NCBI GenBank assembly: GCA_947589105.1
Contig: CANQBL010000003.1
Coordinates: 40,609 to 104,608, forward strand
From: an uncultured Bacilli bacterium
Lineage (GTDB): Bacteria; Bacillota_I; Bacilli_A; RF39; UBA660
Length of the DNA stretch: 64,000 nt
Direction: 5' to 3'
The notes under the pieces were generated by a model. That model saw only the letters and a program-made list of their open reading frames with translations. It was not told the DNA's origin and ran no database searches. Positions 19,829 to 28,476 of this stretch are shown in pieces. Each line of letters starts with the position of its first letter. Position 1 is the first letter of the stretch. The translations under genes and the position numbers were made by a program.

Positions 19829-20921
19829 TTTTATCACCCGCTAATTTAACTATTTCTTCATAAATTATAGAAGAACTATTTTTAACTTCGAAAGTTTTTA
19901 AATTATTTTTAAGTTTATTAGCATAAACTTTATCGTTTAATATTTTTTCAACCATTCTAAGAAGCTCATCTCCTTTTAAATTAGATTCTTCTAAAATCAT
20001 AGCAGCTTCTTTACTTACTAAATCCATAGCGTTTTTGTATTGGTGATTTTCCGTTACATAAGGACTTGGAATTAATATCGATGCAATATTTAAAGAAACT
20101 ATTTCACTTAAGGTTGAAGCTCCAGCACGGGATACTAAGCAATCTGTCTTTTTTAATAGCCTAACCATATTATCAATATAAGGAACTATTTTAATATTAT
20201 TAGTATAGTTACAATTTTTATAATCCTCATAATAATTTTTTCCTGTTACAAACATAACCTCATAATCTTTATTATTAAATAAAGAAAGCATATTTTTCAT
20301 TTTTTCACTAATGGTTTTAGATCCCAACGAACCCATAACAATAAGAACTAATTTTTTGTTTGGGGATAAACCAAAATCCTCTTTTTTTGCTGCAACAGTT
20401 TTTAATGCGTTTTCGCTACAAGGATTTCCAGTATATATAATTTTTTCTTTATTTTCCTCATTTGTTAAAGTACTTTTAAATGATACAAATATTTTATCAG
20501 CAAAGTTAGAAGCAAATTTATTTGTAACACCAAAGGAAGAGTTTTGTTCATGAATACAACATTTAATTCCCATTTTATGAGCAGCATAAATAACAGGCGC
20601 AGAAACATAACCACCTACTCCTATTACCACGTCAGGATTAAACTTCTTTATTATTTTTTTGCATTTTTTTACCGCTACAATAAACAAATAAACACTTTTT
20701 ATATTTTTAAGACTTAGCTTACGTTTTAAACCCTCTATCTTAATACCAATAAATTTAAATCCTTCTTTAGGAACAATATCTTTTTCCATTCTGTTACTTG
20801 TTCCAATATAAAGTATTTCCGAATTGCTATCTTTTTCTTTTATTTTTTTTGCAATAGCTAAAGCCGGATAAATATGACCACCAGTTCCTCCCGCTGATAT
20901 AATCACTTTCAAATTAATCAC
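19812..20921 (-). CDS. murG: UDP-N-acetylglucosamine transferase MurG
   Basis: SAGGTGGHIYPALAIA, GVGGYVSAPVIYAA, HEQNSSFG, SRAGASTLSEI. Confidence 0.98.
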   Translation of the reverse strand: MINLKVIISAGGTGGHIYPALAIAKKIKEKDSNSEILYIGTSNRMEKDIVPKEGFKFIGIKIEGLKRKLSLKNIKSVYLFIVAVKKCKKIIKKFNPDVVIGVGGYVSAPVIYAAHKMGIKCCIHEQNSSFGVTNKFASNFADKIFVSFKSTLTNEENKEKIIYTGNPCSENALKTVAAKKEDFGLSPNKKLVLIVMGSLGSKTISEKMKNMLSLFNNKDYEVMFVTGKNYYEDYKNCNYTNNIKIVPYIDNMVRLLKKTDCLVSRAGASTLSEIVSLNIASILIPSPYVTENHQYKNAMDLVSKEAAMILEESNLKGDELLRMVEKILNDKVYANKLKNNLKTFEVKNSSSIIYEEIVKLAGDKNGRNN

Positions 20922-20959
20922 CTACTATTAATAATTATATCATAATTATATGATTTCAA

Positions 20960-20995
20960 TTAAAAAAAAGAAGGTACTTTACAAAGGTTACCTTT
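20960..20995 (-). terminator. Second terminator/attenuator-like hairpin between the ncRNA and murG
   Basis: Minus strand AAGGTA-ACCTTTGTAAAG-TACCTTCTTTTTTTT; competing ACAAAGG/CCTTTGT pairing is possible. Confidence 0.55.
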
Positions 20996-21037
20996 GTTAT
21001 TTTTATTAGCTGTTAATTTTAATATAAATTAATTTTT

Positions 21038-21345
21038 ATACAACAAAAAAATAACGACCCTGATAAAATCGTTACTTTTTAGTTTACGAATGAAAAATCA
21101 CTCTGAATATAGGCAAACCCTTAATTCATTTTTAAATATTATCAGTATTTAATGTGATATCTTATTCTAATGAGTTTTCTTTCTCATTTACAATTGTAAA
21201 GCCTAGATTCAAATAAGATTAGCTTTTTAGCTATTTTCAACTATCAAACAACGATAGGCCATGAATATAAACACATCATTTAGAAAAAACTAGATTAAAT
21301 AATTTTTTCTAAACATATATATTCATAACAAATTCCTCTAGGTTA
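21038..21345 (-). ncRNA. Putative independent structured non-coding RNA, family not identified
   Basis: Promoter at 21351-21378, several perfect short stems (21261-21269/21318-21326; 21279-21289/21303-21313; 21159-21166/21212-21219; 21202-21206/21338-21342), terminator at 21044-21073, no credible ORF. Confidence 0.65.
21044..21073 (-). terminator. Terminator of the putative ncRNA
   Basis: TAACGA-TTTTATCAGGG-TCGTTA-TTTTTTT on the minus strand. Confidence 0.8.
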
Positions 21346-21350
21346 ATATA

Positions 21351-21378
21351 ATTGTAACATTTTTTAGAATTTTGTCAA
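21351..21378 (-). promoter_or_regulatory. SigA-type promoter with extended -10, driving the putative ncRNA
   Basis: TTGACA-16 bp-TACAAT, with TGT immediately 5' of the -10. Confidence 0.75.
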
Positions 21379-21439
21379 TAGTCTATATTTAAATGTCTAT
21401 TTTACTTCTTTTTTATTAGGTTATTAAAAAATAAATAAT

Positions 21440-22531
21440 TTAATTTTCTTTATGCCTTGATATATTTAATACAATTCCCATTGATACTAAAGTTATTATA
21501 AGACTACTTCCCCCATAACTAAAAAATGGTAAAGTAACTCCTGTTACTGGTATTAAACCTACTACTACTGCCAAATTAAGTAATGTTTGAAATGATAACT
21601 GAAATATTATTCCAAAAGTTAAAAATTTAGCAAACACATCAGGTGCTTTAATTGAAATTTTGGTACATCTTAATATAATTATTAAAAAAAGTAATGAAAC
21701 TGAAATTATTCCAAAAATTCCAAGTTCCTCAGAAATAATTGAAAAAATAAAATCTGTTTGTGGTTCTGGTAAATAAAAATGTTTTTGAATAGAACCCCCA
21801 AAACCCAAACCAAATAACCCTCCAGGGCCTATTGCATATAACGATTGTATTGCTTGAAAACCTGTTCCTAAAGGATCACTCCAAGGGTTTAAAAATGATA
21901 CTATTCTATTAACTCTATATGGTGCTGCTAAAACAAGTAATACAACTCCAACCATACCAAGAAGTCCTATTTTTATAAAAAATGAAAAATTAACTCCCGA
22001 AATAAAAAGCATAGCAATAATAGTCATAACCAAAATAGTTCCTGTTCCAAAATCAGGTTGTAACATTATAAGTCCAAATGCTACCATGGTTATTATTAAA
22101 ATAGGAAAAGCTCCTTTAGTTACCGATTTCATTGTTTTTGGATTATTATAAATATATTTACTAGTAAATATAATTAAAGCAAGCTTCATAAATTCGCTTG
22201 GTTGTACTCCTAATCCCCCTATTCCAAACCAGCTGCGTGATCCATTTCTAACCGTTCCTATACCAGGTATTAAAACTAATATCAAAAGACAAAAGCATGC
22301 AAAAAGAATTGTATTTGATTTTTTTAAATAATAGGTGTATGGAATTTTACTTATTACAATCATTAAAATAAGTCCAATGCAAAAAAAGAAACTTTGCATT
22401 ATTACGTAATGAAATTTATCATTAAATTTATATTCTGACCAAATACTAGATGCAGAAAATATCATAATTATTCCGTAAATAGAAGTTAAAATTATGGTTA
22501 CTAAAAGTGGTATATCAAATTTTTTTTTCAA
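21440..22531 (-). CDS. ftsW: FtsW/RodA/SpoVE-family SEDS glycosyltransferase
   Basis: GSRSWFGIGGLGVQPSEFMKLALI, MLQPDFGTG, LPEPQTDFIFSIISEELG, PVTGVTLPFFSYGGSSLI; adjacency to spoVD makes spoVE equally possible. Confidence 0.93.
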   Translation of the reverse strand: MKKKFDIPLLVTIILTSIYGIIMIFSASSIWSEYKFNDKFHYVIMQSFFFCIGLILMIVISKIPYTYYLKKSNTILFACFCLLILVLIPGIGTVRNGSRSWFGIGGLGVQPSEFMKLALIIFTSKYIYNNPKTMKSVTKGAFPILIITMVAFGLIMLQPDFGTGTILVMTIIAMLFISGVNFSFFIKIGLLGMVGVVLLVLAAPYRVNRIVSFLNPWSDPLGTGFQAIQSLYAIGPGGLFGLGFGGSIQKHFYLPEPQTDFIFSIISEELGIFGIISVSLLFLIIILRCTKISIKAPDVFAKFLTFGIIFQLSFQTLLNLAVVVGLIPVTGVTLPFFSYGGSSLIITLVSMGIVLNISRHKEN

Positions 22532-22584
22532 ATATAATCACCTCACCTAACGCAGCTACTACTTAAGAATATTCTTTTGATATA

Positions 22585-22617
22585 AAAAAAAGAACGTTAT
22601 TAACATTTCGTTCTTGG
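22585..22617 (-). terminator. Terminator upstream of ftsW/spoVE
   Basis: AAGAACGAAATGTTAATAACGTTCTTTTTTTT on the minus strand. Confidence 0.75.
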
Positions 22618-22655
22618 TAATTTATAATAAAAAACAAATGATTAAAATCACTTGT

Positions 22656-23648
22656 TTAAAGCCATGCTCCATATACTAAAGCAGCAGTTCCTAAAATAAG
22701 ACCACATATCCAAAATAATTTTACAATATCTTGTTCTTTCCATCCTAATTTTTCAAAATTATGATGAAGTGGGGTCATTAAAAAGATTTTCTTTTTAAAT
22801 ACCAAAATGGAAAATACTTGAATAATAACTGATAACGTATCTACTACAAAAACTCCCATAATAATAGCAAAAGTAATTTCTCTTCTTATTAATATTGCAA
22901 CAGCTGCTAAAACACCTCCTAAAGCAAGGGATCCTGTGTCTCCCATAAAAACTTTAGCAGGATGAGTATTATATACTAAAAATCCTAAAATAGAACCTGC
23001 TAATATAAAGCAAAATATAGCAATATCTTGATAACCTAAAAGCCAGTTTGTTGTCCATGTAATTATTCCTAAAACAAGTGTTGCTATAAAAGATAAACCA
23101 CCTGCTAAACCATCTAATCCATCTGTTATGTTAACAGCGTTAGAAGATGCTACAAGCATAAATAAAATGAAAAATCCATAAAACCATCCAATATCAATCT
23201 TAAGGTTAAAGGCATGAAACCATAATAATGGTTCAGAACCACTTTTCATATATATATAGAAAAATACAATAGCAATTACAACTTGTCCAAAAAGTTTTTG
23301 TATTTCTGTTAAACCCTCATTTTTTTTATGTTTAAGTTTCATAACATCATCTATGCCACCTAGTATTGCATAAGCAACAAAAACAAATAAAACAATAAGC
23401 AAATTACTATTAATATCTATTTTTTTAGTAAAATACATTATTAAAATAGTTATAAAAGTTGGAATAATAAAGATTAAACCTCCCATAGTTGGGATACCAT
23501 TTTTTTTCTTATGATTTTCTCCTACGAAAATACTTATTCTTTGCCCTACATTCATTTTTTTTAATAATGGTATTAAAAAATAGCCAGTTAATGTAGAAAT
23601 AATAAAACCTATCATAAGAGCTAACGTAGATTTAGTTAAAACAAACAT
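22656..23648 (-). CDS. mraY: Phospho-N-acetylmuramoyl-pentapeptide transferase MraY
   Basis: GIPTMGGLIFI, NAVNITDGLDGLAGG, AKVFMGDTGSLALGG, LMTPLHHNFEKLGW; start at M4 with GAGGTG SD. Confidence 0.98.
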   Translation of the reverse strand: MFVLTKSTLALMIGFIISTLTGYFLIPLLKKMNVGQRISIFVGENHKKKNGIPTMGGLIFIIPTFITILIMYFTKKIDINSNLLIVLFVFVAYAILGGIDDVMKLKHKKNEGLTEIQKLFGQVVIAIVFFYIYMKSGSEPLLWFHAFNLKIDIGWFYGFFILFMLVASSNAVNITDGLDGLAGGLSFIATLVLGIITWTTNWLLGYQDIAIFCFILAGSILGFLVYNTHPAKVFMGDTGSLALGGVLAAVAILIRREITFAIIMGVFVVDTLSVIIQVFSILVFKKKIFLMTPLHHNFEKLGWKEQDIVKLFWICGLILGTAALVYGAWL

Positions 23649-23734
23649 TATTATCACCTCATATTTATGTTTATAATTATACTATATATTTTTTATTTTT
23701 CACAATTTTTTATACCTACTTGATATTTATTTTA

Positions 23735-25642
23735 CTAATTACCAAGCATTAATCTTACTACTGAGGTTTCCTCTAACCTGGTTCCAGCTTCTGGTGATTG
23801 TTCTACAACTATATTACCACTACCACTATATTCAATTGTATACTTTGATAATATTTTAGAGGCTTCTTTAGGAGTTTTTCCAATTACATTTTCCACCGTA
23901 TAATATTTTTTATCATCCCAATTATATTTTTTTTCGGTAGTAACATTTCTTCTTTTTATACCTAAAGCATCAATTGAATCTAATAATATTGCCTTAGCAA
24001 TGGGAGCAGATACAATGCCACCATACTGAACTACTCTTTTTGGGTTATTAATTGCAACATAAACTACTATTTGTGGATCATCTGCTGGCAAAAAACCAAT
24101 AAACGATAATATATAATTACCAACTAGATACACCCCGTTTTCTACTTTTTGAGCAGTACCTGTTTTTCCCCCTACTCGATACCCATCAATAAAAGCATTT
24201 TTTCCACTACCATTAGTTACAACACTTTCTAAAGCCCTTCTTACTTCTTTAGAGGTTTCTTCACTTATTACTTTTCTTACTTTAATAGGCTTATTTTCTT
24301 TAATAACAGAATTGGTTTCAGGGTCATTTAGACTTTTAACTATGTATGGCTTATATAAAGTCCCTCCATTTATAGCAGCTGAAACAGCAGTTATCTGCTG
24401 TATTGGTGTTACTGATACGCCTTGACCAAAAGCAGTTGTAGCAAGTTCAACTGGCCCTACTTTATCTAGATTAAAAATTATACCAGTTGCCTCTCCATTT
24501 AAATCAACCCCGGTTTTTTTACCAAATCCAAATTTATCAATGTAGGAAAAAAGTGTTTGTTTACCTAGTCTATTACCGAGCTCTACAAATCCTGGGTTAC
24601 AAGAATTTTCAACAACTTGTAAAAATGTTTGAAAACCATGACCGCCTGCTTTCCAACATTTTATTTTAGCATTTGCAACTTTAACACTACCAGCATCATA
24701 AAAGGTATCTTTATCTAAATCCACCAATCCTTCATTTAAGGCTGATGCAAGCGTAATTATTTTAAAAGTAGAACCAGGTTCATAAGTTGCCCAAATTGGT
24801 AAATTCCTATTAAGAGTTTGAATATCATAATCTTGATAATTTACCGCGTTAAAATTAGGTCTTGATGAAATAGCAAGAATTTCCCCAGTATTAGGATCCA
24901 TCGCAATTGCTAAAGCGGTTTCAGGATTATACTTTGTTACAACATTATCAAGTTCCCTTTCAACACTTGCTTGTATTTTTTGATTAATAGTTAAAGTTAC
25001 ATTAACCCCATTGGAAGGAGCTTCATAAACTCCAGATAAATTAAGTTTATTTCCCTTTGCATCTGAAAAATACTTTATTGCACCATACTCTCCAGTTAAA
25101 TAATTATCATACTGAAGTTCTATTCCAGAAAGACCTTGATTATCTATTCCTACAAATCCAAGAGTGTGAGAAAGCATAGAACCATAAGGATAACTTCTTT
25201 TTGATTCCCTAACTAAATAAACACCTTCTAGATTTAGTTTTTCTATTTTCTCTGCGATAGAATAATCCAATCTTCTACCAAAAGGATGAACTCTTTCAAT
25301 ACTTGTTTTTTTATAAACGTGTTCTTTCATAGTATCATAAGATACGTTCAATATTTTTGCTAACTTTTCAGTAGCATATTTTTTATCTTTTATTTGATTA
25401 GGAATAAGTACCAACGAAGTGGTTGTAACATTATCTGCTAAAACAACGCCATTACGATCATAAATTTTACCCCTATCTGCTTCTATTGGTAAATTACGAC
25501 TCCATAAATCAGATGCTAGGGTATTCAACTTATCATATTCAAAAACCTGAATATAAAAAACTTTAAGAATTACTACTAAAAATACTAAGAATACACCTAT
25601 TACGAAAATCTTTAATCTTTCATCTATTTTTTTATCATTCAA
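23735..25642 (-). CDS. spoVD: Penicillin-binding protein 2, SpoVD-like, one PASTA domain
   Basis: YEPGSTFKIITLASAL (SxxK), ENSCNPG (SxN), GGKTGTAQK (KTG); C-terminal VENVIGKTPKEASKIL PASTA; next to mraY. Confidence 0.9.
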   Translation of the reverse strand: MNDKKIDERLKIFVIGVFLVFLVVILKVFYIQVFEYDKLNTLASDLWSRNLPIEADRGKIYDRNGVVLADNVTTTSLVLIPNQIKDKKYATEKLAKILNVSYDTMKEHVYKKTSIERVHPFGRRLDYSIAEKIEKLNLEGVYLVRESKRSYPYGSMLSHTLGFVGIDNQGLSGIELQYDNYLTGEYGAIKYFSDAKGNKLNLSGVYEAPSNGVNVTLTINQKIQASVERELDNVVTKYNPETALAIAMDPNTGEILAISSRPNFNAVNYQDYDIQTLNRNLPIWATYEPGSTFKIITLASALNEGLVDLDKDTFYDAGSVKVANAKIKCWKAGGHGFQTFLQVVENSCNPGFVELGNRLGKQTLFSYIDKFGFGKKTGVDLNGEATGIIFNLDKVGPVELATTAFGQGVSVTPIQQITAVSAAINGGTLYKPYIVKSLNDPETNSVIKENKPIKVRKVISEETSKEVRRALESVVTNGSGKNAFIDGYRVGGKTGTAQKVENGVYLVGNYILSFIGFLPADDPQIVVYVAINNPKRVVQYGGIVSAPIAKAILLDSIDALGIKRRNVTTEKKYNWDDKKYYTVENVIGKTPKEASKILSKYTIEYSGSGNIVVEQSPEAGTRLEETSVVRLMLGN

Positions 25643-25669
25643 GTTTTATCACCCGTAATAAGTGTATGA

Positions 25670-25696
25670 AAAAAGAACATATTCAATGTTCTTTTT
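25670..25696. terminator. Terminator upstream of spoVD / end of ligase gene
   Basis: AAAAAAGAACATATTCAATGTTCTTTTTT. Confidence 0.75.
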
Positions 25697-27423
25697 TATT
25701 TTTTATTTTTATTTTTTCTTTCTTTTTCTTCTTCCTCAAGTTTTCTATAAGCTACCTTACCAACTAAAGTTTTAGGTAAATCTTTTCTAAATTCTATTTC
25801 ATATGGTAATGAATACTTTGCCAAGTTTTTAGCACAGTGATCATATATCTCATTTCTAATAGTTTCATTTTCTTCTACGCCGTTTTTCAAAACAACGAAC
25901 GCTTTAGCTACTTGTACTTTATAAGGATGATCAACACCAATTACGCAAGACATTAAAACGAAAGGTAATTCATCTATTACGTTTTCTATTCTTTGAGGAT
26001 ATAGATTATAACCAGATGATATTATAACTCTTTTTAAACGTTGTTTAAAATATACGTACCCTTTACTATCCATATAACCTAAATCACCAGTATGAAGCCA
26101 AGTTAATCCGTCTTTATGCTTTCTTAACGTTTCGGAAGTTTCCTTTTCATTATTTAAGTATTCTTTCATAACGGTAGGACCTGCCAAAACGATTTCTCCT
26201 TCTTCTCCATAAGGAATTTCTTCCGTAGTTCCTGGTTTTACTATTTTATAATACGTATCTGGATAAGGAATACCAATACTTCCTTCTTTATAAGTATCCA
26301 TTGGTGTTAAACAACTACCAGTAACACACTCAGTTAAACCATAGCCTTCTCTTACTTGTATATTTGCATTATGATCTTTTAAGAATTTATCAACTTTTTT
26401 CTTTAAACTAACTGATAAAGAATCCCCTCCAGAAATAGCACATTTAATATAAGATAAATCTTCTTCTTCAAGGTTTTTATTTTTTAGTAAAGCTTCATAT
26501 AAAGTAGGCACTCCTGCAATAACGTTAGGATGGTACTTTTTTAGTAATTTATCAAAAGTTTTTGCACTAAACTGAGGTAAAATAATTGCCGTTAATCCAC
26601 AGGTTAAAACAGTATGTATACATATTCCAAGCCCAAATCCATGGAATATTGGCATAATTGAAAGAACCCTCATACCTGGTTTTAAACAAGCGCATGCTTC
26701 ATAACTTTGCATTGCAAGAGCATTAAAATTAAGGTTTGTTAAAACAATTCCCTTAGAAGTTCCTGTAGTTCCACCACTATATAAGATTGCGGCATCATCT
26801 TCTGCTTTTAAATTAGCATTAGTATCTTTATTATAACATTTCGCTTTAGAAATAAAGGTTTTCCAATAAACTACCGAATCATCTTCTAAAGGTCTTTGAA
26901 CATTTTTACCTTGAGTAACATAATAACCCAAACCTAAAAATTTAGGCATTGAATCTTTAACTGATACTAAAACTGTTTTTTTTACCTTAGTTTTAGGCAA
27001 TACTTTTTCTAATTTTACCCAAGCTAGATCAATTGAAATCACCATTTTACTTTTCGATAAATCTAAGTAATACTTAATTTCATTTTCAGCTGATAAAGGA
27101 TGAATCATGTTTGCTATAGCACCTATTTTATTTATTGCATAAAACGCGATTATTGCTTCTGGAGTATTTGGCATACAAATTGTTACTTTATCTTTCTTTT
27201 TTATTCCGTATGCCCTTAAAGCCCTAGCACATTCATCTATTTTTTTAAGTAAATCTTTAAAATTACATGTCTTACCAAAATAATTATACGCAGTATTTTT
27301 AGGATATTTGAAGCAAGCTATTTTTAATTGTTCATATAAACTATGATCCGGATAATCAAGATGTGCCCTTACTCCTTTATATAAATCATACCATGGTGTT
27401 TTTATTTCTGTTTTATTTTTCAT
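25696..27423 (-). CDS. AMP-binding acyl-CoA/acyl-acid ligase
   Basis: LYSGGTTGTSKGIVLTN, EGYGLTECVTG, WLHTGDLGYMDSKGYVYFKQRLKRVI. Confidence 0.93.
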   Translation of the reverse strand: MKNKTEIKTPWYDLYKGVRAHLDYPDHSLYEQLKIACFKYPKNTAYNYFGKTCNFKDLLKKIDECARALRAYGIKKKDKVTICMPNTPEAIIAFYAINKIGAIANMIHPLSAENEIKYYLDLSKSKMVISIDLAWVKLEKVLPKTKVKKTVLVSVKDSMPKFLGLGYYVTQGKNVQRPLEDDSVVYWKTFISKAKCYNKDTNANLKAEDDAAILYSGGTTGTSKGIVLTNLNFNALAMQSYEACACLKPGMRVLSIMPIFHGFGLGICIHTVLTCGLTAIILPQFSAKTFDKLLKKYHPNVIAGVPTLYEALLKNKNLEEEDLSYIKCAISGGDSLSVSLKKKVDKFLKDHNANIQVREGYGLTECVTGSCLTPMDTYKEGSIGIPYPDTYYKIVKPGTTEEIPYGEEGEIVLAGPTVMKEYLNNEKETSETLRKHKDGLTWLHTGDLGYMDSKGYVYFKQRLKRVIISSGYNLYPQRIENVIDELPFVLMSCVIGVDHPYKVQVAKAFVVLKNGVEENETIRNEIYDHCAKNLAKYSLPYEIEFRKDLPKTLVGKVAYRKLEEEEKERKNKNKK

Positions 27424-27496
27424 TATTTTACCTCTTTCTTATTTTTTTATAAATAGTAATACCTTTGAAATTAGCTTTATATTAATTTTTTTTATT

Positions 27497-28093
27497 TCAA
27501 AGGCCTTTTGTACAAGTATTATTTTTCGAATCAGTTATTAAGTCAAAAATCTTTTTACGAAGTTTTTCATTTTCTTCTTCGATATCACCTTTAACTTTAT
27601 AAGGTTTACCAACCGTTATGGTAAGATTCTTTCGAAATATTTTATAATCACCAGTTATTGAAAATGGTACGATTAAACTATTTGTGTTTTTAGCAAAAGA
27701 CACCGCACCCTTTTTAAAGGGTAATAAAATCTCTGTAGTTCGGTTTCTAGTTCCTTCTGGAAAAATTCCTATAGCACCACCATTATTAAGCATTTCTTCA
27801 GCTTTACCAATGATTTTTTGATTTTTATTATGTTTATCAACCGGTAAAGTACCAACTAAATCAAAAAAAATAAATCTAATTCCCCCATATAATTCTTTTT
27901 TTGCCAAAAAATGAATAGTTCTTTTTGTACAAACCCCAATTGATATAGGATCAAACGCATGTTTATGATTTCCTGCTAAAACAATAGACCCTTCTTTAGG
28001 TATATTCTCTTTATTTATAATTTTAGGTCTATATATTGCCTTAAAAAGGATTGTAAAAATTGGCCTTAAAACAGGATACAAATTACAACTCAT
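27497..28093 (-). CDS. plsC: 1-acyl-sn-glycerol-3-phosphate acyltransferase (PlsC family)
   Basis: GNHKHAFDP (HX4D), GIFPEGTRNR; start moved to MSCNLYP, which has an AGGTG SD. Confidence 0.9.
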   Translation of the reverse strand: MSCNLYPVLRPIFTILFKAIYRPKIINKENIPKEGSIVLAGNHKHAFDPISIGVCTKRTIHFLAKKELYGGIRFIFFDLVGTLPVDKHNKNQKIIGKAEEMLNNGGAIGIFPEGTRNRTTEILLPFKKGAVSFAKNTNSLIVPFSITGDYKIFRKNLTITVGKPYKVKGDIEEENEKLRKKIFDLITDSKNNTCTKGL

Positions 28094-28476
28094 AAAAAAA
28101 CACCTCATTTTAAAAAGATTATAACACAATAATGATCTTTTTAAAAGTAAAGATAAAATATATGTAAAACAACTTTTTAAAGAGTTATTTTTATTCTATT
28201 ATATTTGGTTTTAATAAGTAAATTATTAATTAAAATCACATATTCTAAATTTACCTTTAACAGGCATTTTCTTAATAATTTAAACTTAATTATTACGTTT
28301 TTCTTTACTTAATAAATTTATCATCCTTATAGTTACAATCTTTTAATTTTATTAAAATAGTTTATTTTTTAATTTATCAAAATATTACTTGTGAAAAATT
28401 TTTTTTAAAAGAAATTATTTCATTTTTATATATCTATTATAATGTACTTAAACTTTAATAGTTAGACTTCTTATTA

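Noticed and set aside
21038-21345. Reading this region as RNase P RNA, tmRNA, SRP RNA, T-box or a common riboswitch
   Set aside because: Lacks GAGGAAAGTCC (RNase P), tmRNA tag/CCA end, SRP GGAAG-type Alu/S motifs and T-box AGGGTGGNACCGCG by eye; left as unidentified rather than forced into a family.
28130-28476. 350-bp intergenic gap as an RNA gene or insertion remnant
   Set aside because: Only AT-rich sequence without convincing stems, terminal repeats or ORF.
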